In this document: positions 1-6,753 of the stretch, piece after piece
How the letters are laid out: the number at the start of each line of letters is the position of its first letter
Numbering within the stretch: the first letter of the stretch is position 1
DNA from: Bacillota bacterium
GTDB taxonomy: Bacteria; Bacillota; Sulfobacillia; Sulfobacillales; Sulfobacillaceae
Assembly (NCBI GenBank): GCA_021820965.1
Contig: JAKACZ010000048.1
Location: 1 to 33,933 of the forward strand
Length of the DNA: 33,933 nucleotides
Reading direction: 5' to 3'
Made by a program: the position numbers and the translations under genes
Notes under the pieces: generated by a model
Databases searched by the model: none
Seen by the model: the letters and a program-made list of their open reading frames with translations, nothing else
Told to the model about the DNA's origin: nothing

Positions 1-135
1 AAAATGTGTGCCGTGCTCGGTGATGGAGATTCCGCGTGAGAATCCGCCATCGCCGTATTTTTGAAGCGGAACTCGACGGACCCGGATTTGAGGAGATTTT
101 GGCGACTTTTGCACCAGCTCCCTAGGGGCGGTCAC
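1..135 (-). CDS. Probable cyclase/kynurenine formamidase-like protein, N-terminus only
   Basis: This frame is open from the left edge to a GTG at 133-135 that overlaps the TGA of the upstream EamA gene (GTGA, 4-bp overlap), the usual sign of translational coupling. The 45 visible residues end in a stretch containing SITEHGTHF. It resembles the metal-binding HxGTHxDAPxH signature of the cyclase/arylformamidase family, with the DAP part lying beyond the edge. No strong ribosome binding site is visible, and the usual DLTHP motif near the N-terminus is missing. The family call is therefore tentative; the gene could be decayed or have another start. Confidence 0.35.
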   Translation of the reverse strand, partial: MTAPRELVQKSPKSPQIRVRRVPLQKYGDGGFSRGISITEHGTHF

Positions 136-1097
136 ACGTCCGGTCTCATCGATGCCAGCACGGTAACGGTGGACACGATGCAGATGGCGCCTATCATGCC
201 CACCCACCCCATCCGCACATGCAGCACTGTCACCGCAATGAGGGCCGCCGACAGCGGCTCACCAGAGGTCAGGACGCCGGCTTCGGCCGGCGAAATGTAT
301 TGGAGACTCGCAATGTAGAGATAAAATGCCACCAACGTCCCGAGCAGCACCACAAACGCGACCAGCCCCCACGCCGCGATTGAGGTTTGCCCGACGAACG
401 CCCACGGCGGGGCGATGACGGACATGCCCAGCCCGCCCACCAACATGGCCCAGCCGACTACCGTGGCGGCACCATATTGGACGATCAGACCTTGCGGGTA
501 AAGCGAATAGAAGGCCAACGCCAGCGCCGACAAGAGTCCCCAAAACACCGCCCAGGGCGAGACCGTCAAGCCCTGAAGGTTCCCGTTGGTGATTAACAAC
601 GCGGCGCCCACCAGCGCCAGACTGACGGCGGCTATCTGGGGCCGCGTGGGCAGTCGACGCTGACGCCAAGCTAGATAGACCGTGATAAAGAGCGGCCCCA
701 AATATCGGAGCATCGTTCCGACTGCGGCGTTGCCACGTTGAATCGACGCGAAGTACGTGTACTGGACGCCAAGTAGTCCTCCCAAGCCGAAAATCCCTAT
801 CTTCACGGCGTCGCGCCCGTGGCGCCAAATTGCCAGAGTCCGCGCCAGACCCTGTTGGACCGCTACGAACGCCAACAACACGAACCCTGCGGCGCTCATG
901 CGGACGGTGACCAACCACCCCGGCTGAAATCCGTCGCGGTGAAACAGCACTTGGGCGGCGGTGCCCGAGACGCCCCAGAGCACCGCGCCTACCAGCACCA
1001 TCGTAAACCCCTTCAAACGGTGAAGCCGGACGGTGGACGCGGTGCGCGGTCTCTGCACCGTCTCGGGCGCACCCCCATCAACGCCAAACGCCACCAT
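132..1097 (-). CDS. EamA/DMT-family transporter
   Basis: The 321-residue protein is almost entirely hydrophobic, with about ten membrane segments in two homologous halves, as in the drug/metabolite transporter superfamily (EamA repeats). Segments such as GAVLWGVSGTAAQVLF near the start and SPAEAGVLTSGEPLSAAL near the end are typical of RhaT/YicL-like members. The start is set at the ATG at 1095-1097 because GAGAGGAGGG lies just upstream; a longer frame to 1172 has no such site. The substrate cannot be read from sequence; members export amino acids or other metabolites across the inner membrane. Its stop overlaps the start of the next gene downstream. Confidence 0.85.
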   Translation of the reverse strand: MVAFGVDGGAPETVQRPRTASTVRLHRLKGFTMVLVGAVLWGVSGTAAQVLFHRDGFQPGWLVTVRMSAAGFVLLAFVAVQQGLARTLAIWRHGRDAVKIGIFGLGGLLGVQYTYFASIQRGNAAVGTMLRYLGPLFITVYLAWRQRRLPTRPQIAAVSLALVGAALLITNGNLQGLTVSPWAVFWGLLSALALAFYSLYPQGLIVQYGAATVVGWAMLVGGLGMSVIAPPWAFVGQTSIAAWGLVAFVVLLGTLVAFYLYIASLQYISPAEAGVLTSGEPLSAALIAVTVLHVRMGWVGMIGAICIVSTVTVLASMRPDV

Positions 1098-1508
1098 CGT
1101 TCCGCCCTCCTCTCGTCTACCGTTTGTAGCGTCGCCATGACGGCCGCCAATAGTGGCAGATTGACTTACCACCGCACACCCCCATCCCCACCCGACTGCC
1201 TCGGAACCGTTTGAGACCGGCTCGAAGGGTTGCAGTAGTCACGGCAGCCGGTCCCCCAACGGAAGATGACCAACCCGAGAAATTCGACGACCGCCTTCTC
1301 GGTGGTGATCTTCTGCACTAAGACAACCCGGTCCATCAATCTGTCCGCCAATCCTTGGCTTAAGCCAGGTTCAATATTTTAGGAGGATGGGAAAGGTCAG
1401 AACGGAGTTGAAAGCAGCGGTGCACCGCGTGGACAGTTTCAAGCGTCTGGTATCCCTCCTCGGTGGGAACGACGGCGGAAAGAACCGATGAAAGATCCGC
1501 CTGAATGC
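1098..1508. other. Intergenic stretch without a convincing gene
   Basis: I see no protein, RNA gene or terminator I can support here. A short minus-strand frame (1166-1351) has no ribosome binding site and no family features. Confidence 0.4.
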
Positions 1509-1526
1509 ATACTAATATATTGGTAT
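1509..1526. promoter_or_regulatory. AT-rich imperfect palindrome, possible regulator operator
   Basis: ATACTAATATATTGGTAT is an 18-bp palindrome with one mismatch pair (8 of 9 positions symmetric). It lies directly before a relic of a GntR-type regulator, and FCD-subfamily GntR proteins commonly bind AT-rich palindromes of this kind. It may be the relic's former autoregulatory site. Function is inferred from position only. Confidence 0.35.
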
Positions 1527-1544
1527 GACAGTCACAATGGCTAG

Positions 1545-1736
1545 ACGAGGACCCCTATCAAGTTCGCCCGGTTCTCATATATCGGCCAAGACGCACGCCT
1601 TAACCTTGCTGCTCAGCGCATCATTGACGGAATCCTCACGCGCGGTGATCGCATCTCGGATGTGGCCATCGCCCAGGGTCCCGACACCAAGCGCACACCT
1701 GTCCGTAAAGCTTCCGATGATGAAGCCAAAGCTTAG
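1545..1736 (+). pseudogene. GntR-family regulator relic (winged-helix part)
   Basis: The frame encodes 63 residues. The part LAAQRIIDGIL...GDRISDVAIAQG...KRTPVRKA follows the GntR DNA-binding domain pattern (IxxGxLxxGDRLxExxLAxxLGVSRTPVREAL). The frame begins after an in-frame stop, has no start codon, lacks a few residues in the turn and ends in a stop before the effector domain. It is therefore a truncated, frameshifted relic. A palindrome sits 18 bp upstream. Identification rests on the motif alone. Confidence 0.45.
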
Positions 1737-2227
1737 AGCCCCGCACACGTCTTAAAACCGCCGCGGAGCTCAGAATATAAATCCGGCCTTTAGGCCTAAT
1801 CTTTACCCATATCTTTTGAAGGGCGGCCGCCAAATTGTGGCATCATCATCACGCGGGGCTTGCGATTCTCAGCCGAAGAAAAAATTTTGACCGTGGGCCG
1901 GTTCCCAAAGGGATTGTCACGGGATGTCGAATATCTCTGGTATGGTCATCCCAAATGTTCGACCTCAGCCATCCATCGATCCTTGGGTGTTTCGCGAACT
2001 CGGCAAGGCGTCCTTCGGTGACGCGCGGTTAACCGCGCGAGCGTTGCGCATCGCGAGCGATTGTGCGCGGAATCCGGATCTCTCGTTAGCCAGTCTCTAT
2101 CAGGGCGATTGGGGAAGCCTGAAGGCCTGCTATCGGTTTTTTGACAATACAGCCGCGACCCCGGCCCAGATCTTAGCTCCCCATCAGGCGGCGACGTGGG
2201 CACGGTGTGCGCAAGAAGAGTGGGTCC

Positions 2228-2319
2228 GTAGGCTAAGCATCCAGCGCCGCATCCCCTTGCGGGGACCATCTGGATGCTCGCCCCCGAACCGTCCGTACAC
2301 CTCTCGATGTATACGGCTC
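2228..2319 (-). ncRNA. Group II intron domains V and VI
   Basis: Domain V (2286-2319) begins GAGCCGT and ends ACGGTTC, which pair, and is capped by a GAGA tetraloop on a six-pair upper stem, as in known catalytic domain V. Domain VI follows with AGCATCCAG/CTGGATGCT pairing and an outer GGC/GCC stem. Between them is a bulged A at 2234, the expected lariat branch point. The ribozyme core looks intact. Confidence 0.85.
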
Positions 2320-2980
2320 TCCATGGACTCATCATGTGGAGGGCAGAGGGTCTGCCACTGTTCCAATGTTCCCCCATCCCCATCAAAGCGGTTGAGATGC
2401 CTCACGCATCGGCTCTACAGCATGGGGGAGAGTCCCCTGCTCTCCTTGGCCATGTGACCGGCTTTCCCGGCCTCAGACTACTACGAGAGCTCCGTGACCA
2501 TGCCGAGTTTTCGACCCTGTGGCCATAGCTGGACTTACCAGCATCTCGGTTTAGGTCATCCCTGGTTAGACGGAATCGCACCAGCGCGAACGGTTCTCGG
2601 ATGCGACGTTAGTCATTTTGCTGATGGCGGCTGGGCGGGTACGAGATAGGGTGGCGTCCGTTGCGATCAAGCTCAACGACACCTCGTGCCCATGCGGCGG
2701 TTGTAACCATCTTCCGCCGTAGCCCCTGATAAAGCCCCTCTGACTGTCGTTTAGGCAGTACAGCCTTCATCCTTATACCGTTCCTGTCCTCTCGACACGC
2801 AGTCGCAGCCGGATGGTTGGCTGACTTGTGCTTTTCCCCGCATGCGACACTCCCCGTCGGGTTTCCCGTTCGGATAAGCGGGGTGAGGATGGGCCATTGT
2901 CCTATCGAGCCCACTACCGTGCCAGCGGTAGATTTCGATTCCACCCCCGTCGCGTCGGAAGACGCGACTTACAGGCGCAC
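2228..2980 (-). mobile_element. ORF-less group II intron, antisense to the transposase gene
   Basis: Read on the minus strand, the element starts GTGCGCCTGTAAGTCGCG at 2980 (group II 5' consensus GUGYG) and ends CCTAC at 2228 (consensus AY). It has a 34-nt domain V (2286-2319) and a domain VI with a bulged adenosine seven bases from the end. Candidate exon-binding sites also fit. EBS1 (plus 2663-2669) pairs with the last seven exon bases (2981-2987), and EBS2 (2768-2773) pairs with 2990-2995. At 753 nt it is ribozyme only, with no room for a maturase/reverse transcriptase in domain IV. It would need a protein supplied in trans. Because it lies opposite to the transposase coding strand, it cannot be spliced from that mRNA. 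Confidence 0.88.
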
Positions 2981-3643
2981 TAATCGCTCAGGATACGACC
3001 TATCTTAACTATACCAGTCATCCGGCGACGGAAGGTCTCGGGCCCATTGGGTCGGGTCCGGACCAAGGACTCTTACTGCATAGTGCCTTAGCGATGACCA
3101 CGGACGGCGTCCCGCTGGGACTCGTGGCGGAAATTCTGTGGGCCCGGGACCCCGACACGCAGGGCAAAAGTGCTGATCGGAAGCAACGCCCGATCGAAGA
3201 CAAAGAGAGCTATCGGTGGCGCATCGAACGGCTCCACTTTGCGCTCAAGAGTGGGGGCAGTCAGGTCGAGCGCTTGCAATTAGAGACGCGGGAGCGGTTG
3301 GAACGGGCTATCACCCTCTATACGATTGTGGCCTGGCGCATCCTGTGGATGACCTATCAAGTGCGAATCAACCCCGATCAATCGCCGACGGTGGCCTTTT
3401 CGGCGGACGAAATTGACGCCCTAGAGCGGGTTGCCGCCACACAGTCCCCGGCGCGGCGGTCGGGACAGCCCTTCACCCTCCGAGATGCCGTCCGCGCGAT
3501 GGCCAAACTGGGCGGTTTTCTCGGCCGCAAGAGTGACGGCGAGCCGGGTATCAAAACCTTGTGGCGAGGTTACCGACAATTACAGCTGATTTGTTGGGGG
3601 ATTCAGCTCGCCCGCCAGGCGCCCTAATTCTGCTGCAGGAGAT

Positions 3644-3666
3644 ACCCGTTGCGTTCCGCAACGGGT
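3644..3666 (+). other. Stem-loop after the transposase relic
   Basis: ACCCGTTGC (3644-3652) pairs perfectly with GCAACGGGT (3658-3666) around a five-base loop, 17 bp after the transposase stop. No T-run follows, so it is not a classical terminator. It may belong to the insertion sequence end. Confidence 0.4.
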
Positions 3667-4121
3667 CATTGGCATGCACTCATATCCCCTGCGGTCCGAG
3701 AGAGCCGAGCGAAACGGCACTGAGATGATCCCCGCAACACCAAGGTGTGCCTGCCATGTTTCACATAATGTGGCATATTCTACCACTGTGGGTAAAGATT
3801 AGCCTGAAGGCAGGGGCTTCTCGGTTCATGGCGGTGGCGTGTTCTCCATCCGCTCCCCGAAGGCTCCGTCCGAGCCTGCTTGTGGCCCTATTTAAGTTGG
3901 GGTTTGCCCTCATCGAGAGAGCAAACCCCAGCGGCTTTCATCCCCATAGGTCAACCAAGGGGTTTTTCGCCGCTATTTTATAATTCAACCGTTGAAATTG
4001 CCCAACGCTGCTAATTCTTGAACGGCCGGAATGAGAAACACAAAACCTTGACGGTGTCCCAAAACTGCGTTCCCCCATTTAGGCCAGCGTTGGCATATTT
4101 CTTTCATCTTGCCGGTCTTCG
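3667..4121. other. Intergenic stretch with one hairpin
   Basis: No supported gene. GGGGTTTGC (3899-3907) pairs with GCAAACCCC (3921-3929) across a 13-base loop. No clear T-run follows on either strand, so a terminator role for the converging transcripts is only possible. Confidence 0.3.
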
Positions 4122-4430
4122 TTATGTAGCTCGTTGGTAAAATACTTGTCCCCGACGCTCAATATGGTCTCGAACAGCGAAGTCGTCGATATAATCAAAG
4201 ATGGACAAGTCTACGGTATGAGGAATCGCAGATTCGTAGAGCTCACCCATGATATGCAACAGATCATCATAGGAAAGCCGCGCGCCTACCAGCGTCAAGT
4301 CAATGTCCGACCCGGACCGGTAAGTGCCTTTAGCCCGGGAACCGTAGATAATGGCACGGTCAACTTGGGGGTATTGCGCCAAAATGGCGCGAATGATGAA
4401 CACCGTCTGTTCCGGCAATCCAAAACTCAT
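4122..4430 (-). CDS. mntA: MNT-domain nucleotidyltransferase antitoxin (type VII TA)
   Basis: The 102-residue protein is a minimal nucleotidyltransferase. It has GSRAKG at 30-35, DID at 42-44 and a third acidic residue in HTVDLSIFD (D74), which match the GSx10DxD catalytic signature. In HEPN/MNT systems this protein adds AMP groups to a tyrosine of the HEPN toxin and so silences it. Its ATG overlaps the stop of the HEPN gene (ATGA, 4427-4430), so the two are translationally coupled with the toxin first. All catalytic positions are present. Confidence 0.85.
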   Translation of the reverse strand: MSFGLPEQTVFIIRAILAQYPQVDRAIIYGSRAKGTYRSGSDIDLTLVGARLSYDDLLHIMGELYESAIPHTVDLSIFDYIDDFAVRDHIERRGQVFYQRAT

Positions 4431-4852
4431 TCCTCGACCTCAATTCGAAGCGACTGCATGCGTTGCTCCAAGGCATCAAATTGCCCCACGTAATCCTTCC
4501 GGACCGCCGCAAGTACCCGCTGGGCAATTGCTTCGTCATACGTATGGCTCGTCAGATTGCGACTCTCAATCATCGCCATCCAGACATTGCCATCGTCAAG
4601 TAAATCGCGTTGGAATGCTGCTCTAGTGACATCGCGTGTCCCATACAGACCTTGAACACCGCGGCTTTCCAAGAAGTCCTGGAGTACTTTCCAAGCTAAT
4701 TCGTAGGTGTACTCGAATGCTTGGATCATTCCCTGCTCTTCGAGTTTCGAAAGATGACGACTTTCTGCAAGTGAATGAGCATCGTGCAATTGCCGCAAGG
4801 CTTGCCTAAAGTGCTCTAATCGCTGAATCCACCGCACATCTTGATTACTCAC
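4427..4852 (-). CDS. hepT: HEPN-domain toxin / HI0074-like nucleotidyltransferase partner
   Basis: The 141-residue all-helical protein matches the HI0074-type HEPN family. The motif RNLTSHTY at 98-105 fits RX4HXY, which is both the RNase active site and the tyrosine (Y105) that the partner MNT enzyme modifies in characterised systems. The start is a GTG at 4850-4852 preceded by AGAGGTGATCCT. The module lies among insertion sequences, as is common for such pairs. Upstream (4930-4965) there are two TATACT copies on the minus strand, either of which could be part of its promoter. Confidence 0.85.
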   Translation of the reverse strand: MSNQDVRWIQRLEHFRQALRQLHDAHSLAESRHLSKLEEQGMIQAFEYTYELAWKVLQDFLESRGVQGLYGTRDVTRAAFQRDLLDDGNVWMAMIESRNLTSHTYDEAIAQRVLAAVRKDYVGQFDALEQRMQSLRIEVEE

Positions 4853-4993
4853 AGGATCACCTCTTGTCTTCGCAACGAAAAAGTCATCCCAACGTATCCA
4901 CCAAACAAGGTCACATGCAACAAGATCTCGTTACATAGGTAGTATACACTGCTGAGAGTATATCGCACGCCAAATTCTGCCGCCACGTACCTA

Positions 4994-5368
4994 CTACACG
5001 ACCCACCTCCGCTTGCGCCGCATGCCACCTGCGTTGGGTGGATCCACTGTCACATAAACCAACCCTGCCTGTTCTAACCGCTCCAGCCATCGCCAGGCCT
5101 GACCACGACCGACGCCGAACACCTGTGCGATGAGGTCAGAACTGACTGGCATTCCAGATGGCCACTGCCGGACCACGTGCTGTACCTGCGCCCACGATTT
5201 TGGTTCGATGGTCTTGGCGGGCGGTACGGACTTCGGGGTCCGAACCGGGGAACTCGGCATTGTCGGCAGATTCCGTCGTCGATGAGGAGGCATGGCTTGA
5301 TCCGACTGCCGCCAGCGTCGCCAGATCTGGCGGAGCGTTGGCATCTCAAAATCGGTTGCCATGGCCAT
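4994..5368 (-). CDS. Small winged-helix/HTH DNA-binding protein
   Basis: The 124-residue protein starts at the ATG at 5366-5368, behind GAGAGGGAGGGG; the longer frame to 5446 reads through transposon-end sequence. The first 50 residues are basic and probably disordered. The C-terminal half (SDLIAQVFGVGRGQAWRWLERLEQAGLVYV) has the helix-turn-helix plus wing layout of small transcriptional regulators, and the tail MRRKRRW is very basic. The function is unknown. The TnpB element's right end lies only about 25 bp upstream of the start, so its native promoter may have been replaced or lost. Confidence 0.55.
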   Translation of the reverse strand: MAMATDFEMPTLRQIWRRWRQSDQAMPPHRRRNLPTMPSSPVRTPKSVPPAKTIEPKSWAQVQHVVRQWPSGMPVSSDLIAQVFGVGRGQAWRWLERLEQAGLVYVTVDPPNAGGMRRKRRWVV

Positions 5369-5395
5369 CCCCTCCCTCTCGATGATATCTTGATT

Positions 5396-5476
5396 TTGAC
5401 ATCCTCCCCACGGATAAATCCGGGGGATTCCTGTGCCTCGCGGCAACAGGTTCCTGCTTCATCGCCCCATCGCTTC
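5396..5476 (-). ncRNA. TnpB-type omegaRNA scaffold and IS200/IS605 right end
   Basis: Downstream of the TnpB relic, the minus strand carries a hairpin (CGGAT/ATCCG extended by CCCC/GGGG, plus 5406-5426) followed by GGGGAGGATGTCAA. This hairpin-then-TCAA arrangement is the right end of many IS605-group elements and the 3' scaffold of their TnpB guide RNA. If so, the element ends at 5396 and the guide would be read from 5395 downward, which is the upstream region of the winged-helix gene. The 5' boundary of the RNA is not visible and probably lies in the TnpB frame. Confidence 0.6.
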
Positions 5477-5938
5477 TTAGGGCTTGCGCCGTTCGTCCAC
5501 GAGAGGGGGCTCCCCAGGCTCACCGGGCGTGTCCCGCCCTGTATAGTGCTCCGCAAAGGCGAAGCGTTTAATGTTGTTCGCCGCCAACACATCGCGGTCG
5601 TGGTGTCGCTGACAGGTGGGGCAATCCCACTGACGGGCGGCCCACGTGAGATCGTGGTGGTAGTAGCCGCAAGGACAGAGGCGCGCGCTCATCCGGTAAT
5701 GCATCGCGAAAAATGGGAAACCAATTCCACGGTACCCTGATGTGACGCCCGTCGCGTGTTGGTCCTGGGGGCTGGTGACGACTCCCCATGCCTGAAGGCC
5801 CTTTAGGCCGGGGTAGTCGACGGCGAACACTGACTCCAGAGAGTAGCCGCAGCCAGGGAGAAGGACAACGCTACGGTATATGCCGGCATGGAACCGCAAT
5901 CTCCGGCGCCATTGCTTCACCCCGCGGATCCTCGCCAC
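5477..5938 (-). pseudogene. tnpB: TnpB relic (C-terminal zinc ribbon and RuvC-III)
   Basis: The frame encodes about 153 residues. The C-terminal part has LCPCGYYHHD...WDCPTCQRHHDRDVLAANNIK, the four-Cys zinc ribbon and the RuvC-III Asp motif of TnpB RNA-guided nucleases. The residues before it do not look like a TnpB core, and the RuvC-I and RuvC-II parts are absent. Full TnpB is about 350-450 residues, so this is a truncated, non-functional copy. A stop precedes the GTG at 5936-5938. The right end of the element with its RNA scaffold survives; the left end and any TnpA gene are gone. Confidence 0.7.
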
Positions 5939-6030
5939 AAACCCTTATGCCGGTCTATGCCCTGCCCGCTGCCGACGACAAAACTACCGGCGGGCAGATC
6001 GCAATCAGCTGCCGTCTGGAAGAATGGGCC

Positions 6031-6549
6031 TCACTCAGGCCTCTCGGCCTTGCGCCGGCGAATACGCATGACCGCATACCCGAAAGACGCGAAAGCCAAG
6101 GTGGCGAAAAAGACGGCCAACCCCGGCTGAAAGGCAGGAACAGTGGCGCTATCCACAGCCAAGGCGACAATCAGTAGTGCCGCAGCCGCGGCTCCATAAG
6201 GATAACCAAAGGCCAAACGCAGAATGGGTCGGCTTGGCCGGGACGGCCAGCCTGCCCACCGTAAGAAGCTCGCCAGGATCAAAAACCAGTTGAGAAAAGA
6301 AAAGTAGCTGCCGGCTGCAGTTAAGCCGGTATAGGCGTTTCGCGGGAGGGCAAACGCGGCAGTGATGGAAAGAATGACAGCCAAACCAACGGCCGCGAAC
6401 GTGAACCATGTGGCCTCGCCGGCAGCACCACGAAAGAGGCGCGGTGCCTCCTGCGCGACCGCCAAACTGACTAGCATCCATACGGTAGCGAAGAAACTGC
6501 CGGCCATCACAGAGACAGAAGCCACCAAGATTGTTGCGTTAAAGAGCGG
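6031..6549 (-). pseudogene. APC-type amino acid permease, C-terminal fragment
   Basis: This is the 3' part of the permease gene whose 5' part is at 9545-10425. It begins in frame at CCGCTCTTTAACGC (APLFNATILVASVSVM) and contains about four membrane segments, ending in a basic tail (RIRRRKAERPE). Removing the IS21 element and one copy of the duplicated AGCGG gives a continuous 464-residue frame, the usual size for an APC-superfamily permease. The residues visible upstream of that point (to 6630) are read from the IS terminal repeats. Confidence 0.85.
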
Positions 6550-6568
6550 TGCATATTCCGATTGATCT

Positions 6569-6669
6569 TGACCACCGATTCCGGAAAGTCCTGACCACCG
6601 ATTCCACGAAGTCTTGACCACGGATTCCATTAATGGCTAACCACCGATTCCAATAATTGCTGACCATCG
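6569..6669 (+). repeat. IS21 left-end repeat array, 23-bp period
   Basis: Copies of TGACCACCGATTCC or close variants start at 6569, 6592, 6615 and 6638, with a degenerate copy at 6661, exactly 23 bp apart. They are probably binding sites for the IstA transposase and are the left half of the family's multiple terminal repeats. Confidence 0.85.
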
Positions 6670-6707
6670 CGGATCGTCGAGCAGGATCTCGCCCCCCCGG
6701 GCCGAAG

Positions 6708-6740
6708 CCTGTCGATGGGGGTTCGCCCCCCATCGACAGG
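6708..6740 (+). promoter_or_regulatory. Strong hairpin just upstream of istA
   Basis: Fourteen perfect base pairs (6708-6721 with 6727-6740) surround a five-base loop and end beside the istA ribosome binding site (AGGGAGGT, 6738-6745). No T-run follows. Such a structure would block translation of istA from transcripts entering from outside, a known way insertion sequences avoid activation by readthrough. That role is inferred here. Confidence 0.65.
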
Positions 6741-6753
6741 GAGGTTCTGGATC

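Larger units (their letters stand above)
1924..3627 (+). pseudogene. IS4/Tn5-type transposase, interrupted by a group II intron and internally deleted
   Basis: The 5' part (1924-2227) encodes the Tn5-like N-terminal DNA-binding domain (WVFRELGKASFGDARL, SLASLYQGDWGSLKACYRFF). The 3' part (2981-3627) resumes with QDTTYLNYTSHPATEGLGPIG, holding the first catalytic Asp, and later has the YRWRIERLHFALKSG signature with the catalytic Glu. Removing 2228-2980 rejoins the two parts in frame (W-V-L-I-A-Q-D-T-T) as a 316-residue reading frame. Family members are usually about 450 residues. Here IEDKESYRW runs directly into RIERLHF, so the central block carrying the second catalytic Asp has been lost, apparently by recombination between two RW-containing stretches. 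The gene was probably dead before or regardless of intron insertion. I could not define terminal inverted repeats. Confidence 0.85.

Noticed and set aside
259..918. Long frame antiparallel-phase to the EamA gene (219 codons)
   Set aside because: It is an out-of-phase shadow on the same strand as the transporter gene, Arg/Gly-rich with no domain or start site.
3644..3666. Hairpin after the IS4 transposase as a terminator
   Set aside because: No T-run follows on either strand, so it is listed only as a stem-loop.
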